A DNA stretch of 64,000 nt, from assembly GCF_045679555.1 (NCBI RefSeq), contig NC_092091.1:18536072-18600071 (forward strand). Reading direction: 5' to 3'. The notes under the pieces were generated by a model. That model saw only the letters and a program-made list of their open reading frames with translations. It was not told the DNA's origin and made no database searches. Source of the stretch: Salvelinus alpinus. Taxonomy: Eukaryota; Chordata; Actinopteri; Salmoniformes; Salmonidae. Positions 49,808-64,000 of the stretch are shown one piece after another (positions within the stretch are counted from its first letter, which is position 1; the number at the start of each line of letters is the position of its first letter). The translations under genes were made by a program, and so were the position numbers.

Positions 49808-52800
49808 GTGGGTATCAGTCAACATGAGGGAAAGCATTTTTTTGAGGGAGAAGCCTCCAGAATAAGCTGGTCTGTGGCTTATTGACAACTATCTCTTGTT
49901 AGAGAGACGAGGCAACCTCCAAAGTGTTCCAAACAGAGGACTGTATTGACATAATGGGAATGTACATGGATAACTGACAGCACAAGTAGAGCAACAAGGC
50001 TATTAACAAGGGAAGGACTGAATGGAAATCTATGCAGTGCATTCGGAAGTATTCAGACCCCTTGACTTTTTCCACGTTACGTTACAGCCTTATTCTAAAA
50101 TTGATTCCATTGCTTTTTTCACATTTATCAGTCTACACACAATACCCCAAAATGACAAAGCAAAAATAGGTTTTTAGAAATGTTTGCAAATGTATTAAAA
50201 ATAAAAAACTGAAATCACATTTGCATACGTATTCAGACACTTTACTCAGTACTTTGTTGAAGCACCTTTGGCAGCGATTAAAGTCTTGAGGCTTGGGTAC
50301 GACGCTACAAGCTTGGCACACCTGTATTTGGGGGGTTTCTCCCATTGTTCTCCTCAAGCGCTGTCAGGTTGGATGGGGAGCGTTGCTGCACAGCTATTTT
50401 CAGGTCTCTCCAGACATGTTCGATTGGGTTTAAGTCTGAGCTCTGGCTGGGCCACTCGAGGACATTCAGAGACTTGTCCCGAAGCCACTCCTGTGTTGTC
50501 TTGGCTGTGTGCTTAGGGTCGTTGTCCTGTTGGAAGGTGAACCTTCGCCCCAGTCTGAGGTCCTGAGCGCTCTTAAGCAGGTTTTCATCAAGGATCTCTC
50601 TGTACTTTGCTCCGTTCATCTTTCCCTCGATACGGACAAGTCTCCCAGTCACTGCTGCTGAAAAATATCCACACAGCATGATGCTGCCACCACCATGCTT
50701 CACCGTAGGGATGGTGCCAGGTTACCTCCAGACATATTCAGGCCAAAGAGTTCAATCTTGGTTTCATCAGACGAGAGAATCTTGTTTCTCATGGTCTGAA
50801 AGTCCTTTAGTTGCCTTTTGGCAAACTCTAAGCGGGCTGTCATGTGCTTCCGTCTGGCCACTCTACCATAAAGGCCTGATTGGTGGAGTGTTTCAGAGAA
50901 TGTTGTTCTTCTGGAAGGTTCTCCCATCTCCACAGAGGAACTCTGGAGCTCTGTCAGTGACCATCAGGTTCTTGGTCACCTCCCTGACCAAGGCCCTTCT
51001 GCCCCGATTGCTCAGTTTGGCCGGGCGGACACCTCTAGGAAGAGTCTTGGTGGTTCCAAACATCTTCCATTTAAGAATGATTGAGACCACTGTGTTCTTG
51101 GGGACCTATAATGCTGCAGACATTTTTTTGGTACCCCCAGATCTGTGCCTCGACACAATCCTGTCTCGGAGCTCTACGGACAATTTCTTCGACCTCATGG
51201 CTTGGTTTTTGCTCCGACATGTGCTGTCAACTATAGACAGGTGTGTGCCTTTCCAAATCATGTCCAATCAATTGAATTGGTGGACTCCAATCAAGTTATA
51301 GAAACATCTCAATGATGATAAATGGAAACAGGATGCACCTGAGCTCCATTTTGAGTCTCATAGCAAAGGGTCTGAATACTTTTGTAAATAAGGTATTTAT
51401 TTAAATTTTTTATTATTATTATATTTTTTAACCCTCTTTTGCTCCCCAATTTCGTGGTATCCAATTATTAGTAGTTACTGTCTTGTCTCATCGCTACAAC
51501 TCCCGTACGGGCTCGGGAGAGACGAAGGTCGAGAGCCATGCGTCCTCCGAAACACAACCCAATCAAGCCGCACTGCTTCTTAACACAGCTCGCATCCAAC
51601 CCGGAAGCCAGCCGTACCAATGTGTCGGAGGAAACGCCGTACACCTAGCGACATGGTAAGCGTGCACTGCGCCCAGCCCGCCACAGGAGTCGCTAATGCG
51701 CGATGAGACAAGGATATCCCTACCGGCCAAACCCTCCCTTACCCGGACAACGCTAGGCCAATTGTGCGTCGCCCCATGGACCTCCTGGTCGCGGCCGGCT
51801 GCGACAGAGCCTGGGCTTGAACCCAGAGTCTCTGGTGGCACAGCTAGCACTGCGATGCAGTGCCTTAGACCAATGCGCCACCCGGGAGGCGTAAATAAGG
51901 TATTTCTGTGTTAATTTTTTTACATGTGCAAAAATTCTAAAAACCTGTTTTCGCTTTGTCATTATGGGGTATTGTGTGTAGATTGATGAGGAAAAAATAA
52001 ATGTAATTCATTTTAAAATAAGGCTGTAATTTAACGATGTGGAAAAATTCAAGGGGCCTGCTTTCCGAATGCACTGTATGCTCTTTGCACATATTACAAT
52101 ACAGCTATACATAAAGGCAGCATACAACATTTGTGTTGAGGAGAGGCTGACTGCATCACTTCTTTTTTTACCCCCTTATTCTCCCCAATTTTGTGATATT
52201 CATTTGCAATCTAATTCCGATCCTGTCTCATCGCTGCAACTCCCCAACGGGCTCGGGAGAGGCGAAGGTCGAGTCATGTGTCCTCCGAAACATGATCCGC
52301 CAAACCGCGCTTCTTAACACCGCTTAACCCGGAAGCAAGCTGCACCAATGTGTCGGTGGAAACACTGTTCAACTGACGACCGAAGTCAGCCTCCAGGCGC
52401 CCGGCCCACCACAAGGAGTTGCTAGAGCCAAGTAAAGTACCCCCGGCCAAATCCTCCCCTAAGCCGGACGACGCTGGGCCAATTGTGCGCTGCCTTATGG
52501 GACTCCCGGTCACGGCCGGTTGTGACATAGCCTGGGATCGAAGCCTTGTCTGTAATGACGCCTCAAGATCACTTCCTTTTTTAAGAAACGTGTTGCAAAT
52601 TCCAAATTGAGCAATATGAGCATAGTCAACTTACACACAGCTCTGACACACACACTTACCCAACCAGACATGCCACCAGGGGTCTTTTCAGTCCCCAAAT
52701 CCAGAACAAATTCAAGAAAGTGTACAGTATTATATAGAGCCATTATTGCATGAAACTCCCTTCCATCTCATATTGCTCAAATGAACAGCAAACCTGGTTT

Positions 52801-55800
52801 AACAAAACAGATAAAGCAACACCTCATGGCACAATGCCCTATTTGACCAAGATAGTTTGTGTGTATGTAATGATATGTAGGTTACTTGTGCCATTGCTTC
52901 TGTCGTTAGAAACAGAAAGGATTAGCATTCCTGAAACAATATTTTGTTGAAATATCATTGGATCTAATTGATTGCACCCAAATTGGCTATTTTAATTGAT
53001 TGGATTCATATAATTGTAAATCTAGTACCTAACATCCAATTTGGACAATATTGTTCCTAACAATGAGTAAGAAATGAAGAATCCAATGACATGGTCAAAT
53101 GCCACCCACAGACCCCCCCACACCCATCCCCAACCACCAGTATACAGTATCAGTTATCTATGTCTGACAAGTAGTATACAGTTGAAGTCGGAAGTTTACA
53201 TACAGCTTAGCCAAATACATTTAAACTCAGTTTTTCACAATTCCTGACATTTAATCCTTGTAAAAATTCCCTTAGGTCAGTTAGGATCACCACTTTATTT
53301 TAAGAATGTGAAATGTAGGAATAATAGTAGAGTTATATATTTCAGCTTTTATTTATTTCATCACATTCCCAGTGGGTCAGAAGTTTACATACACTCAATT
53401 AGTATTCGGTAGCATTGCCTTTAAATTGTTTAACTTGGGTCAAACATTTCGGCTAGCCTTCCACAAGCTTCCCACAATAAGTTGGGTGAGTTTTGGCCCA
53501 TTCCTCCTGACAGAGCTGGTGTAACTGAGTCAGGTTTGTAGGCCTCCTTGCTCGCACACGCTTTTTCAGTTCTGTCCACAAATTTTCTATAGGATTAATG
53601 TCAGGGCTTTGTGATGGCCACTCCAATACCTTGACTTTGTTGTCCTTAAGCCATTTTGCCACAACTTTGGAAGTATGCTTGGGGTCATTGTCCATTTGGA
53701 AGACCCATTTGCGACCAAGCTTTAACTTCCTGACTGATGTCTTGAGATGTTGCTTCAATGTATCCACATAATCTTCCTGCCTCATGATGCCATCTATTTT
53801 GTGAAGTGCACCAGTCCCTCCTGCAGCAAAGCACCCCCACAACATGATGCTGCCACCCCGTGTTTTACGGTTGGAATGTTGTTCTTCGGCTTGCAAGCCT
53901 CCCCCTTTTTCCTCCAAACATAACGATGGTCATTATGGCCAAACAATTATTTTTTTGTTTCATCAGACCAGAGGACATTTCTCCAAAAAGTACGATCTTT
54001 GTCCCCATGTGCAGTTGCAAACCGTAGTTTGGCTTTTTTATGGCGGTTTTGGAGCAGTGGCTTCTTCCTTGCTGAGCGGCCTTTCAGGTTATGTCGATAT
54101 ATGACTCGTTTTACTGTGGATATAGATACTTTTGTACCTGTTTCCTCCAGCATCTTCACAAGGTCCTTTTCTCTTGTTCTGGGATTGATTTGCACTTTTC
54201 GCACCAAAGTACGTTCATCTCTAGGAGACCGAACGCGTATCCTTCCTGAGCGGTATGACGGCTGCGTGGTCCCATGGTGTTTATACTTGAGTACTATTGT
54301 TTGTAAAAATGAACGTGGTACCTTCAGGCATTTGAAATTGCTCCCAAGGATGAACCAGACTTGTGGAGGTCTCCATTTTTTTCTGAGGTCTTGGCTGATT
54401 TCTTTTGATTTTCCCATGATGTCAAGCAATTGCTTTCATGGAGGACTGACTTGAGGATGACCACACAATTTATTTTTGTCATGAGCAAAAGCTATTGGTT
54501 TTCTAACTAAAGTTGCAAATAAAATGTTATTTATTTAAAAACACAAGAGACCAGCAACATTGATAAAGCTATGGCAATAGCAGCGACTGCGGCATCTAGT
54601 GGGCAAAACCTGGTACTTCCACACTCATTTATGGTTAATGCAAGCGAATGCAATGGTTAATTGAACAGGGGAAAAAAACAACACTAGATTCACAGGGAAT
54701 ACATTACATAGGATGAAAAAGCAATACTCCAAGCCGCAGCTCCATATTACTTGTCAGATATAGAGAACTGATACTGTATGGCTTTTGACCATTTTATTGG
54801 ATTCCTCAGGTCTTACTCAGGTAGGAAAAAATGTTGGTTCAAATCAGATTTTGGGTACTATATTTGAATATTATGTGAATCCAAATAATTTAAGAGATCA
54901 TTTGGATGCAATCAATTAGCTTAATTTCTCAGAGATCAAATTACAACTAAACAAAATAATGTTTCAGGAATGCTAATCTTATCTGTTTCTAACTACAGAA
55001 ACAATTTCAGCACAATCTCAGATTGGGGTGGGTGGGGGGGGGGTCTGAATTGACATGGAATGCCAGTTTACTACCCATAGCCTAGGCTCTAGAGTGGAAG
55101 GGGAGCCTACTGCAGGAGTTTGAAAGTTACAGAGTTTGTGTCCCTGAGAGAGGGCTGTGACATTGAGATGGTGTGCTAAAAGTCACAGGCAGGGAATTCG
55201 TTAAATGTTATGAGGTGCCAATAACTGCATATCTGTACTCAAATGTACTTATTATATATGGGACATGATTTTGTTAGGAAACAACATGCAATAAATGCCC
55301 TCCTCTTTCTTCATCTCCTCCTCTTCTCTCTGTCCAGGTGCTTCATCCAGGGATCAGGAGACAGGTAGAGATTGACATGCTACTAATGAGGGCAGGCAGC
55401 TGGCTCATCAACTGTCTGCCTGGATTCAAATGGCTCAGCCTGCCTGAGATAGTGGAGGAGTTTGAGGTGCTCATGACCAAACAGGTAGACAACTCCAGTA
55501 CACACACACTTTGAGTGCCAATTGAATAGCTGTAGGTTTTATCTATTTCAAGGGCAGTTTTTAGGGATTGAATATCCTGTTTTATTGCAGATTGACCTGC
55601 GGTTTGAAGCCAATAACATCGAAAGATTCCGGGAGAATTTCAAGGATGTTGATTTTGTCAAGTTCCCAACTCCTCTTCGACCATTTGTCACCAGGTCCAT
55701 TTTAGTGGAAACCTTTGAGGTGAGTTGAGACGGCACCTTCACCACAATGCCAAATATGAATAGAAGAAAGTAATGACACAACACCAGTAAAACATCTATG

Positions 55801-57657
55801 GGAGAGGTTGAATAATAGTGATGCGCAGTTCAAACGACTCTTTTTACTGAGTCAAGTGTCACGTTTTGGCCTGCTTGCCACAATGAGTCCTACAGCAGGA
55901 TTAATACACGCTCCTCCGGCTCAGCGGCTCCAGACGACGTGCTCTGACCAACAACTGTCTATCATATGTGCACGTAGAAAAATAGATCATGCTGCAGGCA
56001 TCATAGAGAATGAAGACATGCTTACAACTGATTGTTGATCACATGGTGCTAGAATGAATGCAATTGATTGATTATGGATTGTGATGGACACAGCGTTGTA
56101 GAACCAAAACATACACCGTCTCTGCTCAACAAACTTGAACTCGAGAACTAATTGTTTGGGGGGGCTGCTACAGTTCAAGCGATATTGTGCTTATCACTCT
56201 CACGCCAGTCAAGCAATTGCATTCCGTCATGAGTCATTCACAATCTAGTCAAGTTGCGGGCGCAAATAAATCATTTTATTTGTATGTCTAGCAGGCACAA
56301 ATGCCAGTTGTTTAAAGCACACTTTTACAAGTCTCAGTCACAAATGTCAGCTCCAATAAGCCCCCTATAGTGAACGAGTTTTCTGTGTAAGTTTTCAGTT
56401 CATCGTTTGCCAGTAGTGGGTACTGCTTGCTCTGGGCATTACTGAATCAAATGAATGATATTAGTCGAAAGTGACAACTTAACCATCGCTATTGAATAAG
56501 TAACCTGTTTACTGTTTCAGGAGAGTGAGCCCATCTCCAACTACCTGAGACCTGAGGTCCCTCTAAAGGTGAAACAGAGAATTGCCAGGATGGGAGTGGA
56601 GACACTTCTCAAGATGGTGAGAGGGCCTAAGCATGTCCCTCATTGTGACATTTGCAACTGGAAATACATATTTGAAATCCTTCATATACCTTCTTCTTTC
56701 TTAACATTGAATCAAGCTTACCAGCTCCGTATCCTCCTGTTTGTATAGGTGTTTGTGGATAACTTTGTGCATGCGGACCTGCACCCGGGTAACATCCTGG
56801 TCCAACGTAGTGGGGGTGGAGGGGACAACGACCCCCAGGAAAGGGTCACCCTGACGGACCTGTGCGACACAGTGGTGGTGAGCATGAGGCCGGCCCCGGC
56901 CCCTCTGCAGCTGGTGCTGCTGGACGCTGGCATTGTGGCACAGCTCAACGACAGAGATCGTAGGAACTTCAGAGCCGTGTTCACCGCCGTGGTGCGACGA
57001 CAGGTGAGACGCACCACACACAAACATGAATTTAGAACTTCCCCTAGAAGCTCCAGAGTAGGCCAAAGAGGGTTTATGAGGCTTCTCACTTGCCTTGAGT
57101 ATTGTGATGGGGTATCCAATGATGTCATGAGCTTCTAACATCCATAGCTGTTATGTTTAGGGGGAACAGGTGGCAGAGCTGATCCTGAACCATGCCAGGA
57201 CCAACGAGTGCCAGGACGTGCCACGGTTCAAGAAGGAGATGGCAGAGCTGGTGGACCATGCCCTCAGCAACACTCTCTCACTGGGGAAGGTCCAAGTAAC
57301 TGATTTGCTATCCAGAGTCTTTGGATTGCTCATCACCCACAAGGTAAATAAAACCAGTCCTGGAGTGACAGTCTAGTTTCAAAACCACCAACCTTTTCTG
57401 TAATATCAATAGTCATGGCTAGATATCTCACATTGACTTAATTTACTGAATGTACAGTATATGAGTCTGTTACCAAGACTGCTGTTGACCTTGTGGTTTG
57501 TTTGCTCCTCAATCAGGTGAAGTTGGAGAGTAACTTTGCGTCCATTGTGTTTGCCATCATGGTGCTGGAGGGGCTGGGGAGGTCTCTGGACCCTAACCTG
57601 GACATACTGGAGCTGGCCAAGCCTCTGCTGCTCAAGAACGCTGCCTCCCTCCTCTGA
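48920..57657 (+). CDS. adck2: adck2, aarF domain-containing kinase 2 (complete, 7 exons)
   Basis: ADCK2 is a UbiB/ADCK-family atypical kinase-like protein of mitochondria, linked in the literature to coenzyme Q and lipid metabolism. Exons: 48920-49807, 55338-55484, 55591-55719, 56521-56616, 56749-57003, 57161-57343, 57517-57657. All have GT-AG borders and all junctions fall in phase 0, giving 612 residues plus TGA (the human protein is 626). Residues 1-40 are Arg-rich without acidic residues, like a mitochondrial presequence. A hydrophobic span at 88-122 may be a membrane segment. Family motifs are KLGQ (143-146, the KxGQ signature), the Ala/Gly-rich loop [11 protein letters not shown] (201-211), VAIK with Lys296 (nucleotide-binding lysine), HADLHPGN (428-435, Asp430) and LDAG (478-481, the DFG counterpart). 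The start ATG has G at +4 and is followed directly by the presequence. Confidence 0.97.
50035..52075 (-). mobile_element. Tc1/mariner transposon B with nested SINE
   Basis: The inverted ends are cagtgcattcggaagtattc (50035) and ctttccgaatgcactg (to 52075), with TA/TATG flanks. Transposase pieces lie on the minus strand: the C-terminal part at 50703-50305 ([35 protein letters not shown]) and N-terminal pieces at 51190-50700, in different frames. It is broken by frameshifts and by the SINE at 51395. Same family as transposon A. Confidence 0.92.
51395..51897 (-). mobile_element. Long tRNA-derived SINE inside Tc1 B
   Basis: On the minus strand the A box is tggcgcattggtctaaggca and the B box is gggttcaagcccaggctc. 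A long body (ctcgggagagacgaaggtcg as read on plus) runs to an A/T-rich tail. It is inserted in the transposon so that aaataaggtatttntgt-type sequence is repeated on both sides (51386 and 51892). Confidence 0.82.
52165..52562 (-). mobile_element. Long SINE, second copy (head truncated)
   Basis: Shares ctcgggagaggcgaaggtcg, gtcctccgaaacatgatc and gggccaattgtgcgctgcc with the copy at 51395. The tRNA-like head is missing beyond catagcctgggatcgaagcc. Confidence 0.8.
53178..54437 (-). mobile_element. Tc1/mariner transposon D, one end lost
   Basis: One inverted end is present (cagttgaagtcggaagttta at 53178). The other end, beyond the transposase start codon, has been lost. Same family as transposon C. 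Confidence 0.9.
53453..54429 (-). pseudogene. Tc1-like transposase, single frameshift
   Basis: The N-terminal frame 54429-53947 ([20 protein letters not shown] to WSDETKK) and the C-terminal frame 53917-53453 ([51 protein letters not shown]) are split by a frameshift near 53935. All three catalytic acidic residues can be read across the two pieces. It is the best-preserved DDE core in the window but still broken and missing one terminus. Confidence 0.9.
55338..55484 (+). CDS. adck2: adck2 exon 2 (residues 297-345)
   Basis: 147 nt, acceptor ctgtccag and donor AAACAG|gtagac. It encodes [17 protein letters not shown] then [17 protein letters not shown], the conserved helix after the VAIK lysine. 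Confidence 0.96.
55591..55719 (+). CDS. adck2: adck2 exon 3 (residues 346-388)
   Basis: 129 nt, acceptor tttattgcag and donor TTTGAG|gtgagt. It encodes [20 protein letters not shown] then [13 protein letters not shown], a stretch strongly conserved in ADCK2. Confidence 0.96.
55785..56500. other. adck2 intron 3, no further feature
   Basis: Holds no recognisable repeat family or RNA. A 76-codon open frame at 55808 has no homology. Confidence 0.4.
56521..56616 (+). CDS. adck2: adck2 exon 4 (residues 389-420)
   Basis: 96 nt, acceptor tactgtttcag and donor AAGATG|gtgaga. It encodes [16 protein letters not shown] then [13 protein letters not shown]. Confidence 0.95.
56749..57003 (+). CDS. adck2: adck2 exon 5 (residues 421-505, catalytic-like core)
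   Basis: 255 nt, acceptor gtttgtatag and donor CGACAG|gtgaga. It carries [16 protein letters not shown] and [12 protein letters not shown], the counterparts of the kinase HRD and DFG motifs. A Gly-rich loop (RSGGGGDND) replaces the corresponding human insert. Confidence 0.97.
57161..57343 (+). CDS. adck2: adck2 exon 6 (residues 506-566)
   Basis: 183 nt, acceptor tatgtttag and donor CACAAG|gtaaat. It encodes [17 protein letters not shown] and the amphipathic helix region up to GLLITHK. Confidence 0.96.
57517..57657 (+). CDS. adck2: adck2 exon 7 (residues 567-612 and stop)
   Basis: 141 nt, acceptor ctcaatcag and stop TGA at 57655-57657. It encodes [20 protein letters not shown] then [19 protein letters not shown], the conserved ADCK2 C-terminus. 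Confidence 0.97.
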   Translation: MKLESNFASIVFAIMVLEGLGRSLDPNLDILELAKPLLLKNAASLL

Positions 57658-58123
57658 CTCCCCTTACCCACATACCACTACATCTGAGCAACACAGAAAT
57701 AGGCAGTGTTTGAGAGCATCACCGACTGAGCAGACTGACGTATCTACAAAGCATATGTATGATGCAAGGTGATTTGTTGGTCAGTCAGCAGAATTGATGC
57801 TCTCAAACACAGCCATGGATATCTCATATTTAGGGCCCAGAGTATTTCCTGGTCACATGGTCTGTAAAAAATCCTGGCCCTCCGCATGCTACATTAGTGA
57901 CTGACTGAATATACCTTGTAGTGTGTACTTTTTACCTGTGAAATGTGAATCATTGCTTGATTTAAGGTATCCAAACATCTTAATTACTACCCTGGTAAAC
58001 TGTTCCTTACCTTACATGCTGGTCAGATTAATTGTAAGTCATCATTTATACTTAAATGCCCATGTGATTTCCGTGTAAAAAAAAAAAAATAATTTGTGCG
58101 CACTACAGACAATTTTTTCATTG

Positions 58124-58129
58124 AATAAA
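58124..58129 (+). terminator. adck2: adck2 polyadenylation signal
   Basis: AATAAA about 470 bp after the adck2 stop codon, following an A-rich stretch at 58078-58090. It is the first canonical signal downstream of the stop that I see. Confidence 0.6.
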
Positions 58130-58512
58130 ATAGAAGTGAGTTAACATATCTGAATTAGTGACAATCCTTAGTATACCATTCTAGCAATCTCAGGGTATTG
58201 TTAGGACAAGGTAATGCGTTTATGTCTGATGGCTTCCTTTTAGAATATAGTAAGGTGTGTCAAGTCAACTGACCACCATTCTGTATGATAACACTACATT
58301 TTTTAAGTCTTTTTACACTCGCTAGTGAAATATTTTATATGCATATACTGGTTAGATCATTAAATAATGCATCAAAAACTTTGCTTTTCTCTCTTTTCCT
58401 TGTGTCTTGAGGATAACTACTTTTTAAATGAGTTAGGATATTACTAGTATTTAGTGAGAACTGCTCTAAACTGTCAAAGACCACAAGCCAGAGGACTCCA
58501 TTAATTTACAAT

Positions 58513-58518
58513 TTTATT
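58513..58518 (-). terminator. srpk2: Candidate srpk2 polyadenylation signal
   Basis: AATAAA on the minus strand. If used, it gives srpk2 a 3' UTR of about 2.4 kb and leaves about 390 bp between the convergent adck2 and srpk2 signals. Other signals may exist nearer the stop. Confidence 0.4.
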
Positions 58519-60933
58519 AAATCTGTCAATGAAAAACACAGACAAGAGACGCAATTCTGTCAGGAAGAACAGTCAGCATGGCTGAGAGAGAGATCAGGAG
58601 CTTTTGGTGACCAAAAACTAAAAATAATATTTTTTCTTCTTTTCTTCACTGTCACAAGTCCAAACAGAGCAGCGTTGTCCATATAGTAGGGGAGGAAGAG
58701 GTAACAACTGAGTAGAAAATAACTAATCAGAATAATAGTGACAGTAATAATTACAAAAGAAATTAAAAACATCTCTAAACAAACCAACACAATCACCTCA
58801 ATAGGACGAGATTCAGTCACTGTCACAGAGAAATTTGCTTCTTTTTTTACATTAAATTAAATAGTTAAAAAAATATCTCACCCTTTACATACTTATTTTT
58901 ATTTTATTGCGAAAAATAGGCAACTGGACTCTTAATTGTGATGAGCGTGAGAGAGCAGTGGAGTGGAACGTATGGAGCATTGGCACAGAGATGCTGCAGT
59001 GCATCAATGCAGTACCCTCATCAACCACAAAGTGGTGCAGTTTCACATTCCACTTAGTGGCCTCCAGAGTGGTTCAGCCTCTCGCCACTGTCTGCTCTGG
59101 GCCAGTGTCCGTGACAGCCTCTTTTAGGAATGATGCGTGCATTGTTTCAAATCTGTCAGTCGGTCGTCTCTCCGGAGCCGGATCTTAGAGTTATGTACAA
59201 AGGTGGCTCAGTTGGTAGAGCATGGTGCTTGCAACGCCAGGGTTGTGGGTTTGATTCCCACAAGGGACCAGTACGAATAAGTAAAATGTATGCACTCACT
59301 ACTGTAAGTCGCTCTGGATAAGAGCGTCTGCTAAATGACTAAAAGGTCAAATGTGAAGGTAAATCCCTGAACAACATCCTACAAAGACAAGTGCAACCTC
59401 CATTTGACGAACCCCTTCTGGAGAAGCTCAGGATCAAAGATGGAGAGTTTCGTCTGTAGGTAATAAGGGGGATAATCAGATCTGGTAAAGCTGCCACGCC
59501 ACAGGGACTCAACGATTGTTCTTGTTTTTGGGATAAAGAGGAAGAGAGGAATGGTGTGACTGGATCAGGAATGTCAACGGTTAAAGGGAGGAAGGATTTG
59601 AAAAAGTGAACATGAGGAACTTTGCTATCCTCACACGAGGCACCAAAAAGGTTAGCGCAAGTGGCTTCAAAATAAAACACAGGAGAAGAAAACAAAAACA
59701 TTGATAAAAAACAAATGAACCAATGAAACGCACAACTAAGTAACACCTGTCCATCATCATCATCCCGTCCTGTCAATCAATCAGCCTTCATGCATTTCAC
59801 TCTTTTTCACGACAGAGAAACTCTTTACAGAAGAAGCAGTCCGGTTCATCGATCATCAGTCTTTTAGGATCTTTGTTTGTTCCGTGCCCTGTTTGTCTGT
59901 CTGTGTGGCAGCGGTTCAGTTCTGGAGACCCCTGGTGGGCTGGCTGCCCTCCGTGTCTCTGCAGTGGCCGGGACTGGCATGCAGCTCAGTGTTGGTGGCT
60001 GGGTGGGGAGGGGACTGAAGCTTTGGGGGGGGGGCTGTAAACAGTTCAGTGACACTGTTTCAGTCCTGGGCATGGAGGGGGGAGCAGGGGCCTGAGGTAC
60101 CCCTACAGAGAGAGGGAGTGGGGCAGGGGCTGGAGAGAGATGAGAGGAGAGGAAGAGTAGGGTAAAAGGGCAACTCCTAATCTGGAAGTGTTGTGGCTTC
60201 TCCTTTGTAGGAGAGGGACAGACTGGGCAGACTGGGCAGTGGGCAGTGTAGACACACACTAATAACAAACACTCACATATATACACAAACACACATAAAC
60301 ACACTTCTGCCTCAGCAAGTTTGGGCTGTGCTGCTGTAAGGTCAGGCAGATGGAGCAATCACACAGTCAGCATTCTGACAGAGGTTCTTATTGACTTCTA
60401 ATGGGAAACCCATTATGCTCCGGATAAGACAGGAGAAGACTGGACAGGAGAAACTGGCTGGGATATTGCAGAGAACCCATTCATATGGGTGGCTTAGTCT
60501 CTGTTTAGACTGAATTGGTCTTTCTAAGTAGGAGACATAGTCCTGACCATGGCTGCTCATGTTGTGTAGGGATCTCTGTCCTGCCTGTTTAGAACTGTGG
60601 GAGTTTGACTCCATCCAACTCCCTTCCTGGGGCCCTCTATTCTTCTTGTGAGGGGTTGTATGGGACCTATGGGGAGGACAGCAGAGGGAGCAGCCTCTCT
60701 CGGTCTGGTCTTTGACACCTTTGTGGTTTCTGCTGAGGCTCTGTGGGCGTCTGTTGCATGTGTGTATGTCTATGTGTATGTGTGTGGCGGGCTCAGGACA
60801 AGGCAGGGAGGGACCGAGAAAAGGGAACCCCCTGTACCCCCCCACACCCTCTCACTCCCTCTCTCTCTCCAGCCTCGAGGGCCTGGTTTTGAGCAGGTTG
60901 TGGAGGCTGCCACTAGAGGGGGGGTTGGTGTCG
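58519..60933 (-). other. srpk2: Probable srpk2 3' UTR
   Basis: Downstream of the srpk2 stop codon and without other genes. It contains an AvaIII-like SINE (59200-59345). The extent is inferred from the distal polyadenylation signal only. Confidence 0.4.
59200..59347 (+). mobile_element. AvaIII-like tRNA-derived SINE
   Basis: A box gtggctcagttggtagagca, B box gggtttgattcccacaag, tail gtcgctctggataagagcgt then ctgctaaatgact. The diagnostic ATGCAT is mutated to ATGCAC. Antisense to srpk2, in its presumed 3' UTR. Confidence 0.87.
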
Positions 60934-63983
<3,050 letters not shown>

Positions 63984-64000
63984 TTATACATATTTACTAC

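Larger units (their letters stand above)
49808..55337. other. adck2 intron 1, filled with transposons
   Basis: 5.5 kb intron carrying Tc1 transposon B, two tRNA-derived SINEs and Tc1 transposon D. The rest (52560-53175 and 54440-55330) shows no gene. Confidence 0.9.

Noticed and set aside
49808..49885. adck2 exon 1 extended to the stop at 49885
   Set aside because: The frame after VAIK loses homology, a good GT donor lies at 49808, and exon 2 continues the conserved sequence in phase.
56701..57141. Minus-strand frames opposite adck2 exon 5
   Set aside because: Antisense shadows of the conserved catalytic-like exon.

Overview
This window is vertebrate nuclear DNA, almost certainly from a salmonid fish. 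The genes have GT-AG introns. Between them lie dense salmonid-type repeats: HpaI- and AvaIII-like tRNA-derived SINEs, several Tc1/mariner transposons, non-LTR retrotransposons of one family nested with DNA transposons, palindromic MITEs, a solo LTR and very long CA/GT microsatellites. These family names come from recognising the repeats by eye; no database search was possible.

Three protein-coding genes can be supported. (1) Positions 75-15243, minus strand: the first 12 coding exons of dennd2a, a DENN-domain Rab guanine-nucleotide exchange factor. They splice in phase into exactly 768 codons without a stop, and the 3' end (rest of the DENN module) lies left of position 1. (2) Positions 48920-57657, plus strand: the complete adck2, a mitochondrial UbiB/ADCK-family atypical kinase-like protein, with 7 exons and 612 codons plus stop. 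(3) Positions 60934-63505, minus strand: the 3' end of an SR-protein kinase gene, best matched to srpk2. It has the terminal coding exon and, upstream, two tandem alternative versions of the penultimate coding exon. The 5' part lies right of position 64000.

Layout: 1-15.2 kb is dennd2a with intronic MITEs, SINEs and microsatellites. From 15.3 to 46 kb there is almost nothing but repeats: a retrotransposon split by Tc1 elements (15.3-20.2 kb), a 1.6 kb minisatellite with a 338-bp higher-order period (24.7-26.3 kb), two more LINE copies (29-37 kb), a solo LTR inside one of them, and a Tc1 that carries another inserted element (37.3-40.2 kb). This stretch probably lies in the 5' intron or upstream region of dennd2a, because dennd2a and adck2 are head-to-head neighbours in mammals. 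adck2 follows, with a 5.5 kb first intron holding two Tc1 elements and two SINEs. adck2 and srpk2 converge tail to tail, with facing polyadenylation signals about 390 bp apart (58.12 and 58.52 kb).

The most interesting observation is the srpk2 exon pair at 62874-62966 and 63413-63505. Both are exactly 93 nt, have the same splice phases, and encode aligned versions of one kinase C-lobe segment (19 of 30 whole-codon residues identical) with many silent differences. One version is SRPK2-like and the other SRPK1-like. They look like mutually exclusive exons that would change part of the SR-protein docking groove.
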